Below, piece after piece: positions 16,167-24,457 of a DNA stretch of 33,469 nt. This DNA is from an uncultured Crocinitomix sp. Lineage in GTDB: Bacteria > Bacteroidota > Bacteroidia > Flavobacteriales_D > Crocinitomicaceae. Both the position numbers and the translations under genes were made by a program. Under the pieces are notes generated by a model. That model searched no databases and was not told where the DNA came from. It saw only the letters and a program-made list of their open reading frames with translations. The stretch covers positions 1 to 33,469 of the forward strand of contig CAKZON010000061.1 in NCBI GenBank assembly GCA_937136425.1, in the 5' to 3' direction. How positions within the stretch are numbered: the first letter of the stretch is position 1; every line of letters begins with the position of its first letter.

Positions 16167-16174
16167 TAATTTTG
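16167..16174 (+). promoter_or_regulatory. Candidate -7 promoter element of the 16210 gene
   Basis: TAATTTTG fits TAnnTTTG and lies 35 nt before the ATG, in the divergent gap with the CPBP gene. No -33 TTG is seen. Confidence 0.35.
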
Positions 16175-16209
16175 GCATTAGCATCTATATTGAAATGGTT
16201 ATATAATAT

Positions 16210-17547
16210 ATGTTGAGAATAATTACTTTATTAATTTTAGTTTCACTTGCATCTACTACAAATGCACAAACCTTTCAGTTGTCTGGTATAGTCGTTGATT
16301 TAGACGGAGACCCTATTCCAGATGCTTATTATTTTTATGCAAACACTCCTTATAGCAAGAATAAAACCTCTAGAGGTGGGGAATTTTCTATCCAATATAA
16401 AGTAGGCGTAAATGATACATTAAAGTTTAAACACGTTGGTTTTAACCCTTATTCATTAGTGATTACTGACCGAATGGTGCGCCGTGCAAAAAAGAGTGGC
16501 AAAATAAATGTTGAAGTGGTGATGCCTGATAAGATGGGGAGCACTATTGTTGTAACTTCAAATGTGCCAGATACTTTGTTTGGAACGCAGCAATATAGCG
16601 TGTCTGATTTTGAGTTTGACAAAAGTGGACAACTTATTTTACTCACCTATGAGAAAAACCTGAGCAAAGGTGCTGTGTTACGGTTGTTAGATACAAATCA
16701 AACGGTTATAGATTCTTATTATGTGCCAGGTGATGCTGTTGAGCTTAGAACGGATTTTAGAAAGAATACACATTTAATAACAGAAGAGAAAGTTTATTTG
16801 GTGGATGTAGTGAATGATCGAATGAGGGTTTATTTGGAGGACCGTGATTATTATTTTAAATATGTGGCTCCATTAATTGATACGATTGGTTCTAACATCT
16901 ATTTTTCGAATTACTCAGATGTTTACCCGGCCTTTGATTATTTAGAGTTTAATCGAGCAGATTCATCTTACCGAACTATGAAAACGGTGGAGGATACATT
17001 GATGATGGAACTGTATCGATCTGAGTTTAAATATGTGGATGTTCGTACCAAAATTTGGGCGCATGACAAACAATTAGAAACTGGTATTGATAAGGAAATT
17101 TGGGTAGGAGCAACCGTTTTTACTAATTCAGTTTATTACGAACCGTTATATGCACCTTTGTTTAAAGTTGGAGAGGATAGCATTTATGTTTTTGATCATT
17201 ATAAAAACCTCATGTTTAAATACACGCCAGAACAAGGTTTTGTAGATAGTATTAGAATTAATTATCATAGAAATCAACGGAAATCTGGTTGGGAGCAGCC
17301 TCTAATTCAAGATAGGGTTCAGCGAACAATTTATGCTTTGTTTGAAAGAAATGGCTACAGTTATTTAAGTGAAATAGATCGAAAAACCGGTTTGGTCTTA
17401 AAATCATTCCGACTACATTTTAAATATGTAGAACATATTAAGATTGTGGATGGCTATGTCTATTATATCTATCGCCCGTACGAATCTGTTCAGAAAAAAT
17501 ATATCTACCGTGAAAGGTTAAGATCGGTTCCTAAGTTAGATGACTAG
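16210..17547 (+). CDS. Secreted protein with an N-terminal carboxypeptidase-regulatory-like domain
   Basis: A 445-residue protein with a Sec signal peptide cut after TNA (about residue 19). Residues 22-100 look like a CarboxypepD_reg-like beta-sandwich: 'LSGIVVDLDGDPIPDAYY', a turn region with GGEFSI, and 'DTLKFKHVGFNPY', the typical Bacteroidota form. The remaining 340 residues consist of repeated beta strands with Tyr, Asp and Val, perhaps a propeller (for example ILLTYEKNLSKGAVLRLLD, LYAPLFKVGEDSIYVFDHY), but I recognise no named family. It probably acts in the periplasm or at the outer membrane. Its stop is 8 nt from the convergent lipoprotein gene. Confidence 0.75.
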   Translation: MLRIITLLILVSLASTTNAQTFQLSGIVVDLDGDPIPDAYYFYANTPYSKNKTSRGGEFSIQYKVGVNDTLKFKHVGFNPYSLVITDRMVRRAKKSGKINVEVVMPDKMGSTIVVTSNVPDTLFGTQQYSVSDFEFDKSGQLILLTYEKNLSKGAVLRLLDTNQTVIDSYYVPGDAVELRTDFRKNTHLITEEKVYLVDVVNDRMRVYLEDRDYYFKYVAPLIDTIGSNIYFSNYSDVYPAFDYLEFNRADSSYRTMKTVEDTLMMELYRSEFKYVDVRTKIWAHDKQLETGIDKEIWVGATVFTNSVYYEPLYAPLFKVGEDSIYVFDHYKNLMFKYTPEQGFVDSIRINYHRNQRKSGWEQPLIQDRVQRTIYALFERNGYSYLSEIDRKTGLVLKSFRLHFKYVEHIKIVDGYVYYIYRPYESVQKKYIYRERLRSVPKLDD

Positions 17548-17555
17548 CATGTCGA

Positions 17556-17894
17556 TTATTTACAATTTATAGTTTCAGTCTTCTCATAAACTCTTCCTGC
17601 CATTTCAATTGTTTCGTTGGTTTTATTCCAAACAGCAAACGGCCATTGTATGGAATCAGTTTCAACAGAAAGTGTAATTTCTTTGTCTCCTATTTTTTTG
17701 ATGTTTAATGAAAGTGTATTGTCATGTTGAGAGGGTAATACTTTTTCACTGTGGAGAGGCAAAGCTATAAGGTAATTACAATCAACGGTTATTTCGTCAC
17801 CATGTTCGCTATTGGAAAAACGACCAAAAATAGTAGCCTCTTTGCAGCTGGAAATAACTGCTAATACAAGAAATGAAAATAAATACTTTGTCAT
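17556..17894 (-). CDS. Small lipoprotein of unknown function
   Basis: A 112-residue protein with a lipobox (VISSC, Cys 17). The mature part is a short beta-rich chain with two further Cys (one near the middle, one at the second-last residue), which could form a disulfide. No family is recognised. It starts 80 nt past the stop of the upstream gene on the same strand and converges closely with the secreted protein gene on the other side. Confidence 0.7.
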   Translation of the reverse strand: MTKYLFSFLVLAVISSCKEATIFGRFSNSEHGDEITVDCNYLIALPLHSEKVLPSQHDNTLSLNIKKIGDKEITLSVETDSIQWPFAVWNKTNETIEMAGRVYEKTETINCK

Positions 17895-17974
17895 TATAAC
17901 ATTGATTTTTTTAGAAAGATAATCAATGCATTTGAGGTGAAAAAATCAACCCAGAAGTTTGAATAATTAAATGA

Positions 17975-19081
17975 TTAATCATCCTTAATAGCCGAACGAG
18001 GTTCTTTGCGGCGCTTAAACCAACCTTTACGGTGTTTTTTATCCTTACTCTTGGCTTTACGTTTTTTCTTCCCTTTTTGAACAACATCATCTTCTAATGG
18101 TGCTACAGCGCTACCTCCAACGTTTATAGGATTGTTCTGATCCACAGGATTGGTCCAGTTATCGTTTAAGTCAATAAACTCTTTTTCTTTTCCTGTTGTG
18201 TCAGAAGCAAATAAAGGGTTGTATTGGCGTGTTTTTTTATTTTCGTGATTTGTCGCAATTAAATCAGATTTATATCTCCAAACATCTCCAATCCAACGGT
18301 ATCCATCATAAGTCATGTCTGGGACATAAAATTCATACATACCTTCTAAGCCCTTTGTTTCTGGAACTAAATGGTCAAAAACAATAGCATCCAACTGCGT
18401 ATTCATATTTACAGATATTTTTACTTTTTCTGAATGTTCAAAGAATACTCGGCGAACTAATCGCGTTGATGTTTCTGATTCTTGAAAAATAGGATAACCC
18501 ATTCTTAGTTTCTTTCCTTTAAAGTAGAACACGTCCAGCATTTTTCTATTTGTCCCTTTACCGGCTCCGTTATACCCAATCATGGTATACATAGTTTTAC
18601 TCCCTTTTTTGATAGGAACAATTTTATAATACAATGCGCCGTACCACTTATTGGGCGTAAGCATATTTACAGGTCGCGGTGGAAGTGTAATGCGGTCTTC
18701 TTTAAGTTCTATAACTTGATTAGGCTTATTGCTACGTGCTGGTAATATCATATAACAATAATGATAATTCAATCCATTATTGTCTTCTATATTCCAGTTG
18801 AAAATACGAAACGCTCCGTCTGGAGATTTGATCGTAGACATACTTTGAAAAGCTTCGAAAGGATAGGTTAACGATCCAGGATGCGCTAATATTGATTCTA
18901 CCAATTCTTTCAACGATTCATTTTCAAGGTAGCGTGCATTGTCATCCTTAGTTGCACGGACTATTTCCAGTTGCTGATTGATTTCAGCTTCCATACGTAC
19001 TAAAAAAGTATCTACTTCAACTCCTTTGGCAAATACAGCAGAAGTTGCTATCAAGAAAATATAGGTAATAAATAGCTTCAT
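17975..19081 (-). CDS. Secreted protein of unknown function with a Lys/Arg-rich C-terminus
   Basis: A 368-residue protein with a signal peptide (likely cut after FAK/FAKG). The central part is beta-rich with 'GSLTYPFEAFQSMSTIKSPDGAFRIFNWN', 'KWYGALYYKIVP' and 'YDGYRWIGDVWRY', which I recall as a pattern in uncharacterised Bacteroidota proteins. After a short acidic linker the last 40 residues are strongly basic (KGKKKRKAKSKDKKHRKG), suggesting binding to an anionic partner such as LPS, nucleic acid or peptidoglycan; that is inference. No partner gene is obvious. Confidence 0.75.
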   Translation of the reverse strand: MKLFITYIFLIATSAVFAKGVEVDTFLVRMEAEINQQLEIVRATKDDNARYLENESLKELVESILAHPGSLTYPFEAFQSMSTIKSPDGAFRIFNWNIEDNNGLNYHYCYMILPARSNKPNQVIELKEDRITLPPRPVNMLTPNKWYGALYYKIVPIKKGSKTMYTMIGYNGAGKGTNRKMLDVFYFKGKKLRMGYPIFQESETSTRLVRRVFFEHSEKVKISVNMNTQLDAIVFDHLVPETKGLEGMYEFYVPDMTYDGYRWIGDVWRYKSDLIATNHENKKTRQYNPLFASDTTGKEKEFIDLNDNWTNPVDQNNPINVGGSAVAPLEDDVVQKGKKKRKAKSKDKKHRKGWFKRRKEPRSAIKDD

Positions 19082-19103
19082 ATTCGTTTAACGCATTATG
19101 TTA

Positions 19104-19111
19104 CAAAGGTA
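19104..19111 (-). promoter_or_regulatory. Candidate -7 promoter element of the 19081 gene
   Basis: TACCTTTG on the minus strand fits TAnnTTTG and lies 22 nt before the ATG. No -33 TTG at the proper distance is seen. Confidence 0.4.
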
Positions 19112-19231
19112 ACAATTAATCATCATTTATTATGTACGTAATTTTATGTCTGAGGTTAGGTTTTAAACAAGATTTGAGCCAAGTTTAAATTTACAATTTA
19201 GAAAATCGTCAATTGGTATTCAAGATATTTC

Positions 19232-19239
19232 TAACTTTG
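19232..19239 (+). promoter_or_regulatory. -7 promoter element abutting the 19246 start
   Basis: TAACTTTG fits TAnnTTTG and lies only 6 nt before the ATG, so the mRNA would be leaderless or nearly so. A TTG at 19213-19215 is 16 nt upstream, near the usual -33 distance. Confidence 0.5.
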
Positions 19240-19245
19240 TCGCCT

Positions 19246-20106
19246 ATGAAAAATGTAAAAATACGTTTGGGTGGTGTTCCAGAACATTTTAATTTACCCA
19301 TTCATTTAGCAAAAGAAAAAGGCATTTTTAGCAGCAGAGGGGTTGATTTAGAGTGGACTGATTTTGGTGGTGGTACAGGTCAAATGACTAAAGCATTGCG
19401 AAATGATGAAGTAGATGCGTGCATTTTATTGACGGAAGGAATGATTACGGATATCATTAAAGGTAATCCAAGTAAAATCATTAGTGCATATGTTACTACG
19501 CCGTTAACTTGGGGAATTCATACAGGTGTGAATAATCCATTAATGAATTATCGCGATATTTTTAGTAAACAATATGCAATTAGTAGATTCGGTTCCGGAT
19601 CGCATCTAATGGCTATTGTAGATGCGGATAGCAAAGGTTATAAAATTAAAGAAGATCAATTTACAATCATTAAAAATATTGATGGAGCATTGCCTTCACT
19701 CGATCAAATGGAAACGGATGTTTTTTATTGGGAAAAATATACAACCAAGCCGTTTGTAGATGAAGGAAAACTAAGACGAATTGGAGAATACAATACGCCT
19801 TGGCCTTGTTTTGTGATTGCCGCAACCGATAAAATTTTGAAAGAGCATCCAGATACAATTGTGCGCATGCTTCGTACGATTCATGATGAGTGCGATAAAT
19901 TCATGCATGACAATACAATGGTTCAGTTGGTGAGTGAACGCTACAATCAAAAGATAAAAGATGTAGAACGTTGGTATAACAGTACTGAATGGGCTATTCA
20001 TGGTTGGGTAGGTGAAAAAATGATGAAAAGTGTCATTTATCATTTACAAACTGCAAACATTATTGGTGAGGACGAAGAAATTCCAGAATTAGTATGGAAA
20101 CGATAA
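19246..20106 (+). CDS. Cytosolic periplasmic-binding-protein-like (NMT1/THI5-type) protein
   Basis: A 286-residue protein of the type 2 periplasmic-binding fold. It opens with IRLGGVPEHFNLPIHLAKEKGIF, then GGGTGQMTKALRNDEVDACILLTEG, ISRFGSGSHLMA, and TPWPCFVIA. This order matches a family of NMT1-like proteins found in Bacteroidota and fungi (the Candida protein Ca3427, from memory). It has no signal peptide or lipobox when started at 19246; an upstream TTG would add hydrophobic residues but is unlikely because it overlaps the promoter. A cytosolic ligand-binding or enzyme-like role is inferred. It overlaps the next gene by 13 nt. Confidence 0.85.
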   Translation: MKNVKIRLGGVPEHFNLPIHLAKEKGIFSSRGVDLEWTDFGGGTGQMTKALRNDEVDACILLTEGMITDIIKGNPSKIISAYVTTPLTWGIHTGVNNPLMNYRDIFSKQYAISRFGSGSHLMAIVDADSKGYKIKEDQFTIIKNIDGALPSLDQMETDVFYWEKYTTKPFVDEGKLRRIGEYNTPWPCFVIAATDKILKEHPDTIVRMLRTIHDECDKFMHDNTMVQLVSERYNQKIKDVERWYNSTEWAIHGWVGEKMMKSVIYHLQTANIIGEDEEIPELVWKR

Positions 20107-20909
20107 ATTCTCAGCCATTTATTGTCAAAGAGGCAATTGGAGAAAAAGTTCCGTTAATAATAAGTATTCCGCATTGTGGAATAGCTTTTCCGTCTGAAAT
20201 TGTAGGAGATTATTTACCAGAACAAGTTAAGAGTGTTGATGATACTGATTGGTTTTTAGAGGAGTTGTATAATTTTGCTACAGCCATGGGAATCACAGTT
20301 GTACAGGCAAAATATTCACGTTGGGTTATAGATCTAAATCGCGACCCAGAAAGTGCCCCACTATATAATGATGGTAGAATCATAACAGGTTTAACAACCA
20401 CAACTGATTTTTTAGGAAACCCAATTTATAAAGAAGGTTGTGAGCCCAATAAAGCTGAAGTAGATAGACGCCTTGCAACCTATTACTGGCCCTATTATAA
20501 GCAAGTATCACAACTTTTAAATGACCGAATTAGTGAGTTTGGAAATGCAGTACTGTGGGATGCACATTCAATTCGTGAATCAGTGCCAACTATTCGCACA
20601 GAAAAATTTCCTGAAATGATTTTAGGAAATGCTGATCAAACATCTGCACACCCTAACTTGATTAATGCTGCTTTGTCAGAATTAAGAAAAGGATATCAGG
20701 TAAATCATAATGACCCGTTTAAGGGTGGACATATAACGCGCTATTTTGGTAATCCATCCAAAAACATTCACGCCTTGCAATTAGAAAGAAATAAAAATCT
20801 TTATATGGATGATGCTGAACGATTGTTTGATGAGGATAGAGCAGAGGCAATGCGTAAGATCTTAAAATCGACCCTGTCACAATTAATTGATGTTGTTAAA
20901 AGTTTATAA
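20094..20909 (+). CDS. N-formylglutamate amidohydrolase family protein
   Basis: A 271-residue zinc amidohydrolase. The expected blocks are all there: SIPHCGIAFP (His27), DDTDWF (Asp52), VIDLNRDP (Arg83), LWDAHSI (His158), GGHITRYFG (His213) and LQLERN (Glu231). The family hydrolyses N-formylglutamate to glutamate and formate (HutG), the last step of one histidine breakdown route, or other N-formyl/N-acyl amino acids. No hut genes are nearby, so the true substrate is open. Start overlap of 13 nt with the binding-protein-like gene indicates coupled translation and perhaps a shared small-molecule ligand. Confidence 0.9.
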   Translation: METINSQPFIVKEAIGEKVPLIISIPHCGIAFPSEIVGDYLPEQVKSVDDTDWFLEELYNFATAMGITVVQAKYSRWVIDLNRDPESAPLYNDGRIITGLTTTTDFLGNPIYKEGCEPNKAEVDRRLATYYWPYYKQVSQLLNDRISEFGNAVLWDAHSIRESVPTIRTEKFPEMILGNADQTSAHPNLINAALSELRKGYQVNHNDPFKGGHITRYFGNPSKNIHALQLERNKNLYMDDAERLFDEDRAEAMRKILKSTLSQLIDVVKSL

Positions 20910-20982
20910 TTCAATTATAAATACGGAGCAACGCAGATCATTAATCAGCTAAATTGGCTAATTTTAAATCCATTAGAATTAA

Positions 20983-22029
20983 ATGAAAATTTTGCGCTTT
21001 ATATTGTTTCCATTTGCTCTCATTTATGGAGGAATTACAGTTCTGCGTAATGGTTTTTATCGCGCTAAAATATTTAAGTCATCTAAATTTAGTTTACCCA
21101 TTATTAATGTAGGTAATTTAAGCACTGGTGGAACAGGTAAAACACCGCATACCGAATATCTTATTCGACTATTGAAAGAGAAACAACCACTATTTACATT
21201 AAGTAGAGGTTTTGGGCGTAAAGAGCGAGGCTTTATAATTGCTGACGAAAACTCAACAGCTACGCAAATAGGAGATGAACCTTTACAGTATTATAAAAAA
21301 TTTGGAAAAGAAATTGGAGTTGCAGTTGAGGCAAATAGGGTGATGGGAGTAATGGAAATATGCCGCAATCATCCTGAAACGGATCTCATATTGTTAGATG
21401 ATGCATTTCAACACCGCGCTATTCATGCAGGATTAAACATTCTTATTACAGAGCACGCCAATCCATATTACAAGGATTTTATGCTGCCAGTGGGTAATTT
21501 ACGTGAATTGCGCAGAGGAAAAAATAGAGCGGATATTATTGTTGTTAGTAAATGCCCAAATTTTGATGAGGTAAATAAGAAAGAAATTATAGCCAAAATT
21601 AAGCCTAACAAAAACCAGCACGTCTTCTTTTCTCGCATAAAATATGGTGTTATTTATGCTATGAATGATGCTCCTGCATTGCAACAAATCAATAACCGTA
21701 ATATTATATTGGTTACTGGCATTGCAAAAGCAAATCCACTTTTAGACCACTTGCAAAAAAACAATTCAATCTTACATCATTTTAAATTCAACGATCATTA
21801 TAATTTTAAGCTGACAGATATCACTGAAATTCACAATTTATTTGATAAATTTGCGGGTGAAAATCCAATGATAATAACAACAGAAAAGGATGCAATGAGA
21901 TTGTTAAGTAAGCAATTTTCTGATTCCATTCAAAAATATCCTTGGTTTTATCAAAGCATTGAAATTGAAATAGATAATGCAGTCAGATTTAATGAAATTG
22001 TAAATCATTATGTGGAAAAAAATAGTTGA
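20983..22029 (+). CDS. lpxK: Tetraacyldisaccharide 4'-kinase
   Basis: A 348-residue LpxK of the inner membrane, which phosphorylates the 4' position of lipid A disaccharide to lipid IVA. The N-terminal hydrophobic helix (about 4-20), the P-loop GGTGKTPH (49-56), SRGFGRKERG, GDEP and the DDAFQHR block are all present, as is LPVGNLRE. The length is typical. It overlaps the PNP gene by 20 nt, so translation of both is probably coupled, although the functions are unrelated. Confidence 0.96.
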   Translation: MKILRFILFPFALIYGGITVLRNGFYRAKIFKSSKFSLPIINVGNLSTGGTGKTPHTEYLIRLLKEKQPLFTLSRGFGRKERGFIIADENSTATQIGDEPLQYYKKFGKEIGVAVEANRVMGVMEICRNHPETDLILLDDAFQHRAIHAGLNILITEHANPYYKDFMLPVGNLRELRRGKNRADIIVVSKCPNFDEVNKKEIIAKIKPNKNQHVFFSRIKYGVIYAMNDAPALQQINNRNIILVTGIAKANPLLDHLQKNNSILHHFKFNDHYNFKLTDITEIHNLFDKFAGENPMIITTEKDAMRLLSKQFSDSIQKYPWFYQSIEIEIDNAVRFNEIVNHYVEKNS

Positions 22030-22822
22030 AACGACAGAGTATATCAATCAAAAATTTAACCAACAACCCGAAGTTGGAATTGTATTAGGTACAGGTTTGG
22101 GTGGATTAGTGAACGAAATTGATATACAATGTACGTTAGAATATAAGGACATTCCAAACTTTCCAGTGTCTACTGTTGAAAGTCATTCAGGAAAATTAAT
22201 TTTTGGATTATTGGGAGGGAAAATGGTGGTTGCCATGCAAGGACGTTTCCATTATTATGAAGGTTATTCTTTAAAAGAAGTAACTTTTCCTATTCGAGTA
22301 ATGAAAATGCTCGGAGTAAAACGACTATTGGTAAGCAACGCTTCTGGTGGGGTTAATCCTGATTTTGAGGTAGGAGAAATTATGTTCATTAATGACCATA
22401 TTAGTTTATTTCCAGAGCACCCTTTAAGAGGACCAAATATTGATGAATTAGGACCTCGTTTTCCAGATATGAGTGAGCCGTATGATTTGTCAATGTTGTC
22501 TTTAGCCAAAGAAATTGCTAGCGAAAAAGGAATTAAAATTAGCGAAGGTATTTATGCAGGGCTTACAGGGCCGTCATTAGAAACGCCTGCTGAATATAAA
22601 TACATCCGTAATATTGGAGCGGATACTGTAGGAATGTCTACTGTGCCCGAAGTTATTGTTGCAAGACATATGGATATTCCTGTATTTGCTATTTCAATTA
22701 TCACAGATTTAGGAGTACCAGGAAAAATTAAAAAAGTTAATGTTGCCGAAATAATTGCTGTTGCTGCAAAACAAGAGCCTAAAATGACGGTAATAATGAA
22801 AGAGTTGGTCGCTCGAGTTTAA
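22010..22822 (+). CDS. Purine-nucleoside phosphorylase, trimeric type
   Basis: A 270-residue phosphorylase that splits purine nucleosides with phosphate for salvage. Motifs: GIVLGTGLGG near 24-33, the phosphate-binding ESHSGK and MQGRFHYYEGY, NASGGVNPDFEVGE, GPSLETPAEYKYI, and VGMSTVPEVIVARH. The length and GxSLETPAE motif point to the PNP (PunA/DeoD2-type, guanosine/inosine) subfamily rather than MTA phosphorylase. It begins within the lpxK end and precedes gatB by 20 nt, giving a compact three-gene run. Confidence 0.95.
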   Translation: MWKKIVETTEYINQKFNQQPEVGIVLGTGLGGLVNEIDIQCTLEYKDIPNFPVSTVESHSGKLIFGLLGGKMVVAMQGRFHYYEGYSLKEVTFPIRVMKMLGVKRLLVSNASGGVNPDFEVGEIMFINDHISLFPEHPLRGPNIDELGPRFPDMSEPYDLSMLSLAKEIASEKGIKISEGIYAGLTGPSLETPAEYKYIRNIGADTVGMSTVPEVIVARHMDIPVFAISIITDLGVPGKIKKVNVAEIIAVAAKQEPKMTVIMKELVARV

Positions 22823-22842
22823 TATATAAGCGTCACGTAGAA

Positions 22843-24303
22843 ATGGAGTTAAGCGAAGAAATAAGAAATAAATATCAGCCAGTAATTGGTTTGGAGATAC
22901 ATGCACAAATGTTGACTAAAACCAAAGCATATTCAAATGATAAAAATGAATATGGTTCGGCACCAAATACAAATGTAAGTCCAATTACTTTAGGTCATCC
23001 GGGAACTTTACCCCGCATGAACACTAAAACAATTGACTTTGCAATAAAGATGGGCTTGGCCTGCGGTAGTGATATTGCGCCGGAACAACACTTTGCCCGC
23101 AAAAACTACTTTTATCCAGATTTGCCAAAAGGTTATCAAATAACACAGGATACCACACCAATTTGTACTGGTGGTGAAATTGTTGTGAAGGATGCTGATG
23201 GTAATGATAAAGTAATTAACGTTACCCGAATTCATATGGAAGAGGATGCAGGGAAAAGTATTCACGACATTGATCCGTTTAACACGTTGATTGATTTAAA
23301 TAGAGCTGGAGTACCGTTAATTGAAATTGTATCAGAACCTGATATTAGAACTTCGCAAGAGGCTTATAATTATGTTACAGAGGTGCGTAAATTAGTGCGC
23401 TACTTAGATATTTGTGATGGAAACATGGAAGAAGGAAGTTTGCGTTGTGATGCAAACATTTCTGTAATGTTAAAAGGAGCAGATAAGTATGGTGTTCGAG
23501 TTGAGGTGAAAAATATGAACTCAATTAGAAACGTGCAACGTGCAATTGAACATGAAATTACCAGACATATTATTGCCATTGAAAATGGAGAGCAACTTTT
23601 CCAGGAAACTAGAAATTTTGACGCATTAAAAGGAACAACAACGGCAATGCGATCTAAAGAAGCGGCGAATGATTATCGTTTCTTTCCTGAGCCTGATTTG
23701 CAACCAATAAAAATTACTGAAGATAAAATCAAAAGTTTGCAAGCGGAGATGCCACCATTACCTGCCGCACTATTTGCAAAGTATACGAAAGAACTTGGGC
23801 TTTCTGAATATGACGCTCAGTTACTGACGGATCAAAAAGAAATTGCACTTTATTTTGAGGCTATAATTGAGCACACCAAAAATTATAAAGCTGCGGTTAA
23901 CTGGTTAATGGGAGACGTAAAGTCTTATTTAAATACCAATGCTATTGGTATTGCTGAATTTCCTATTTCTGCCAAAAACATTGCTGGTTTAATTGCTTTG
24001 ATTGATGAAGGGAAAATATCAAACAATTTGGCAAGCCAAAAAGTATTTCCAGCAATGCTAACAGAAAATAGTACGGCATTGCAAGTGGCTGAAGCGAATG
24101 ATTGGATTCAAAATTCGGATGAAAATGCCATAATTGAAATTATTAAAGCAGTGTTTGACGAAAACCCTGAAGAGTTTGAACGTTTTAAAGCAGGCGAACA
24201 AAAATTAATGGGCTTTTTAATGGGGAAAGTCATGCAAAAAAGTAAAGGGAAAGCTGATCCTAAATCGGCAAGTAAATTAATTAATCAATTGAGTAAGTCA
24301 TAG
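22843..24303 (+). CDS. gatB: Aspartyl/glutamyl-tRNA(Asn/Gln) amidotransferase subunit B
   Basis: A 486-residue GatB with the diagnostic start (IGLEIHAQM), FARKNYFYPDLPKGYQITQ, IHMEEDAGKSIH, DLNRAGVPLIEIVSEPD, EGSLRCDANISV and the C-terminal YqeY/GatB helical domain (last about 150 residues). With GatA and GatC it converts Glu-tRNA(Gln) and/or Asp-tRNA(Asn) to the amidated form; GatB phosphorylates the acid and transfers ammonia. gatA and gatC are not in the window, common in Bacteroidota where the subunits are dispersed. Confidence 0.97.
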   Translation: MELSEEIRNKYQPVIGLEIHAQMLTKTKAYSNDKNEYGSAPNTNVSPITLGHPGTLPRMNTKTIDFAIKMGLACGSDIAPEQHFARKNYFYPDLPKGYQITQDTTPICTGGEIVVKDADGNDKVINVTRIHMEEDAGKSIHDIDPFNTLIDLNRAGVPLIEIVSEPDIRTSQEAYNYVTEVRKLVRYLDICDGNMEEGSLRCDANISVMLKGADKYGVRVEVKNMNSIRNVQRAIEHEITRHIIAIENGEQLFQETRNFDALKGTTTAMRSKEAANDYRFFPEPDLQPIKITEDKIKSLQAEMPPLPAALFAKYTKELGLSEYDAQLLTDQKEIALYFEAIIEHTKNYKAAVNWLMGDVKSYLNTNAIGIAEFPISAKNIAGLIALIDEGKISNNLASQKVFPAMLTENSTALQVAEANDWIQNSDENAIIEIIKAVFDENPEEFERFKAGEQKLMGFLMGKVMQKSKGKADPKSASKLINQLSKS

Positions 24304-24304
24304 A

Positions 24305-24339
24305 CAATACTTGTTTTAACTTACCGTTAACCTGTATTG
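24305..24339. repeat. Inverted repeat after gatB
   Basis: CAATAC (24305-24310) and GTATTG (24334-24339) form an outer stem, and TTAAC / GTTAA form an inner stem around TTACC. No T run follows, so it is at most a weak terminator. Confidence 0.3.
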
Positions 24340-24457
24340 CAATAAAGATTAGTTAATTTCATAACTCCTTTTCTCAATAAAAAAGTAAGAGGGTTGAATA
24401 ACGGTCGACTAAAGAATTGAAATTAGCAAACAACAAAGTACAAGAAACATTACAACA

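Noticed and set aside
20094..20909. Calling the amidohydrolase hutG with a histidine-degradation role
   Set aside because: No hutH, hutU or hutI is present in the window and the family has other substrates.
24305..24339. Inverted repeat after gatB as a full terminator
   Set aside because: No T run follows and the inner stem is only A/T-rich; kept only as a low-confidence repeat.
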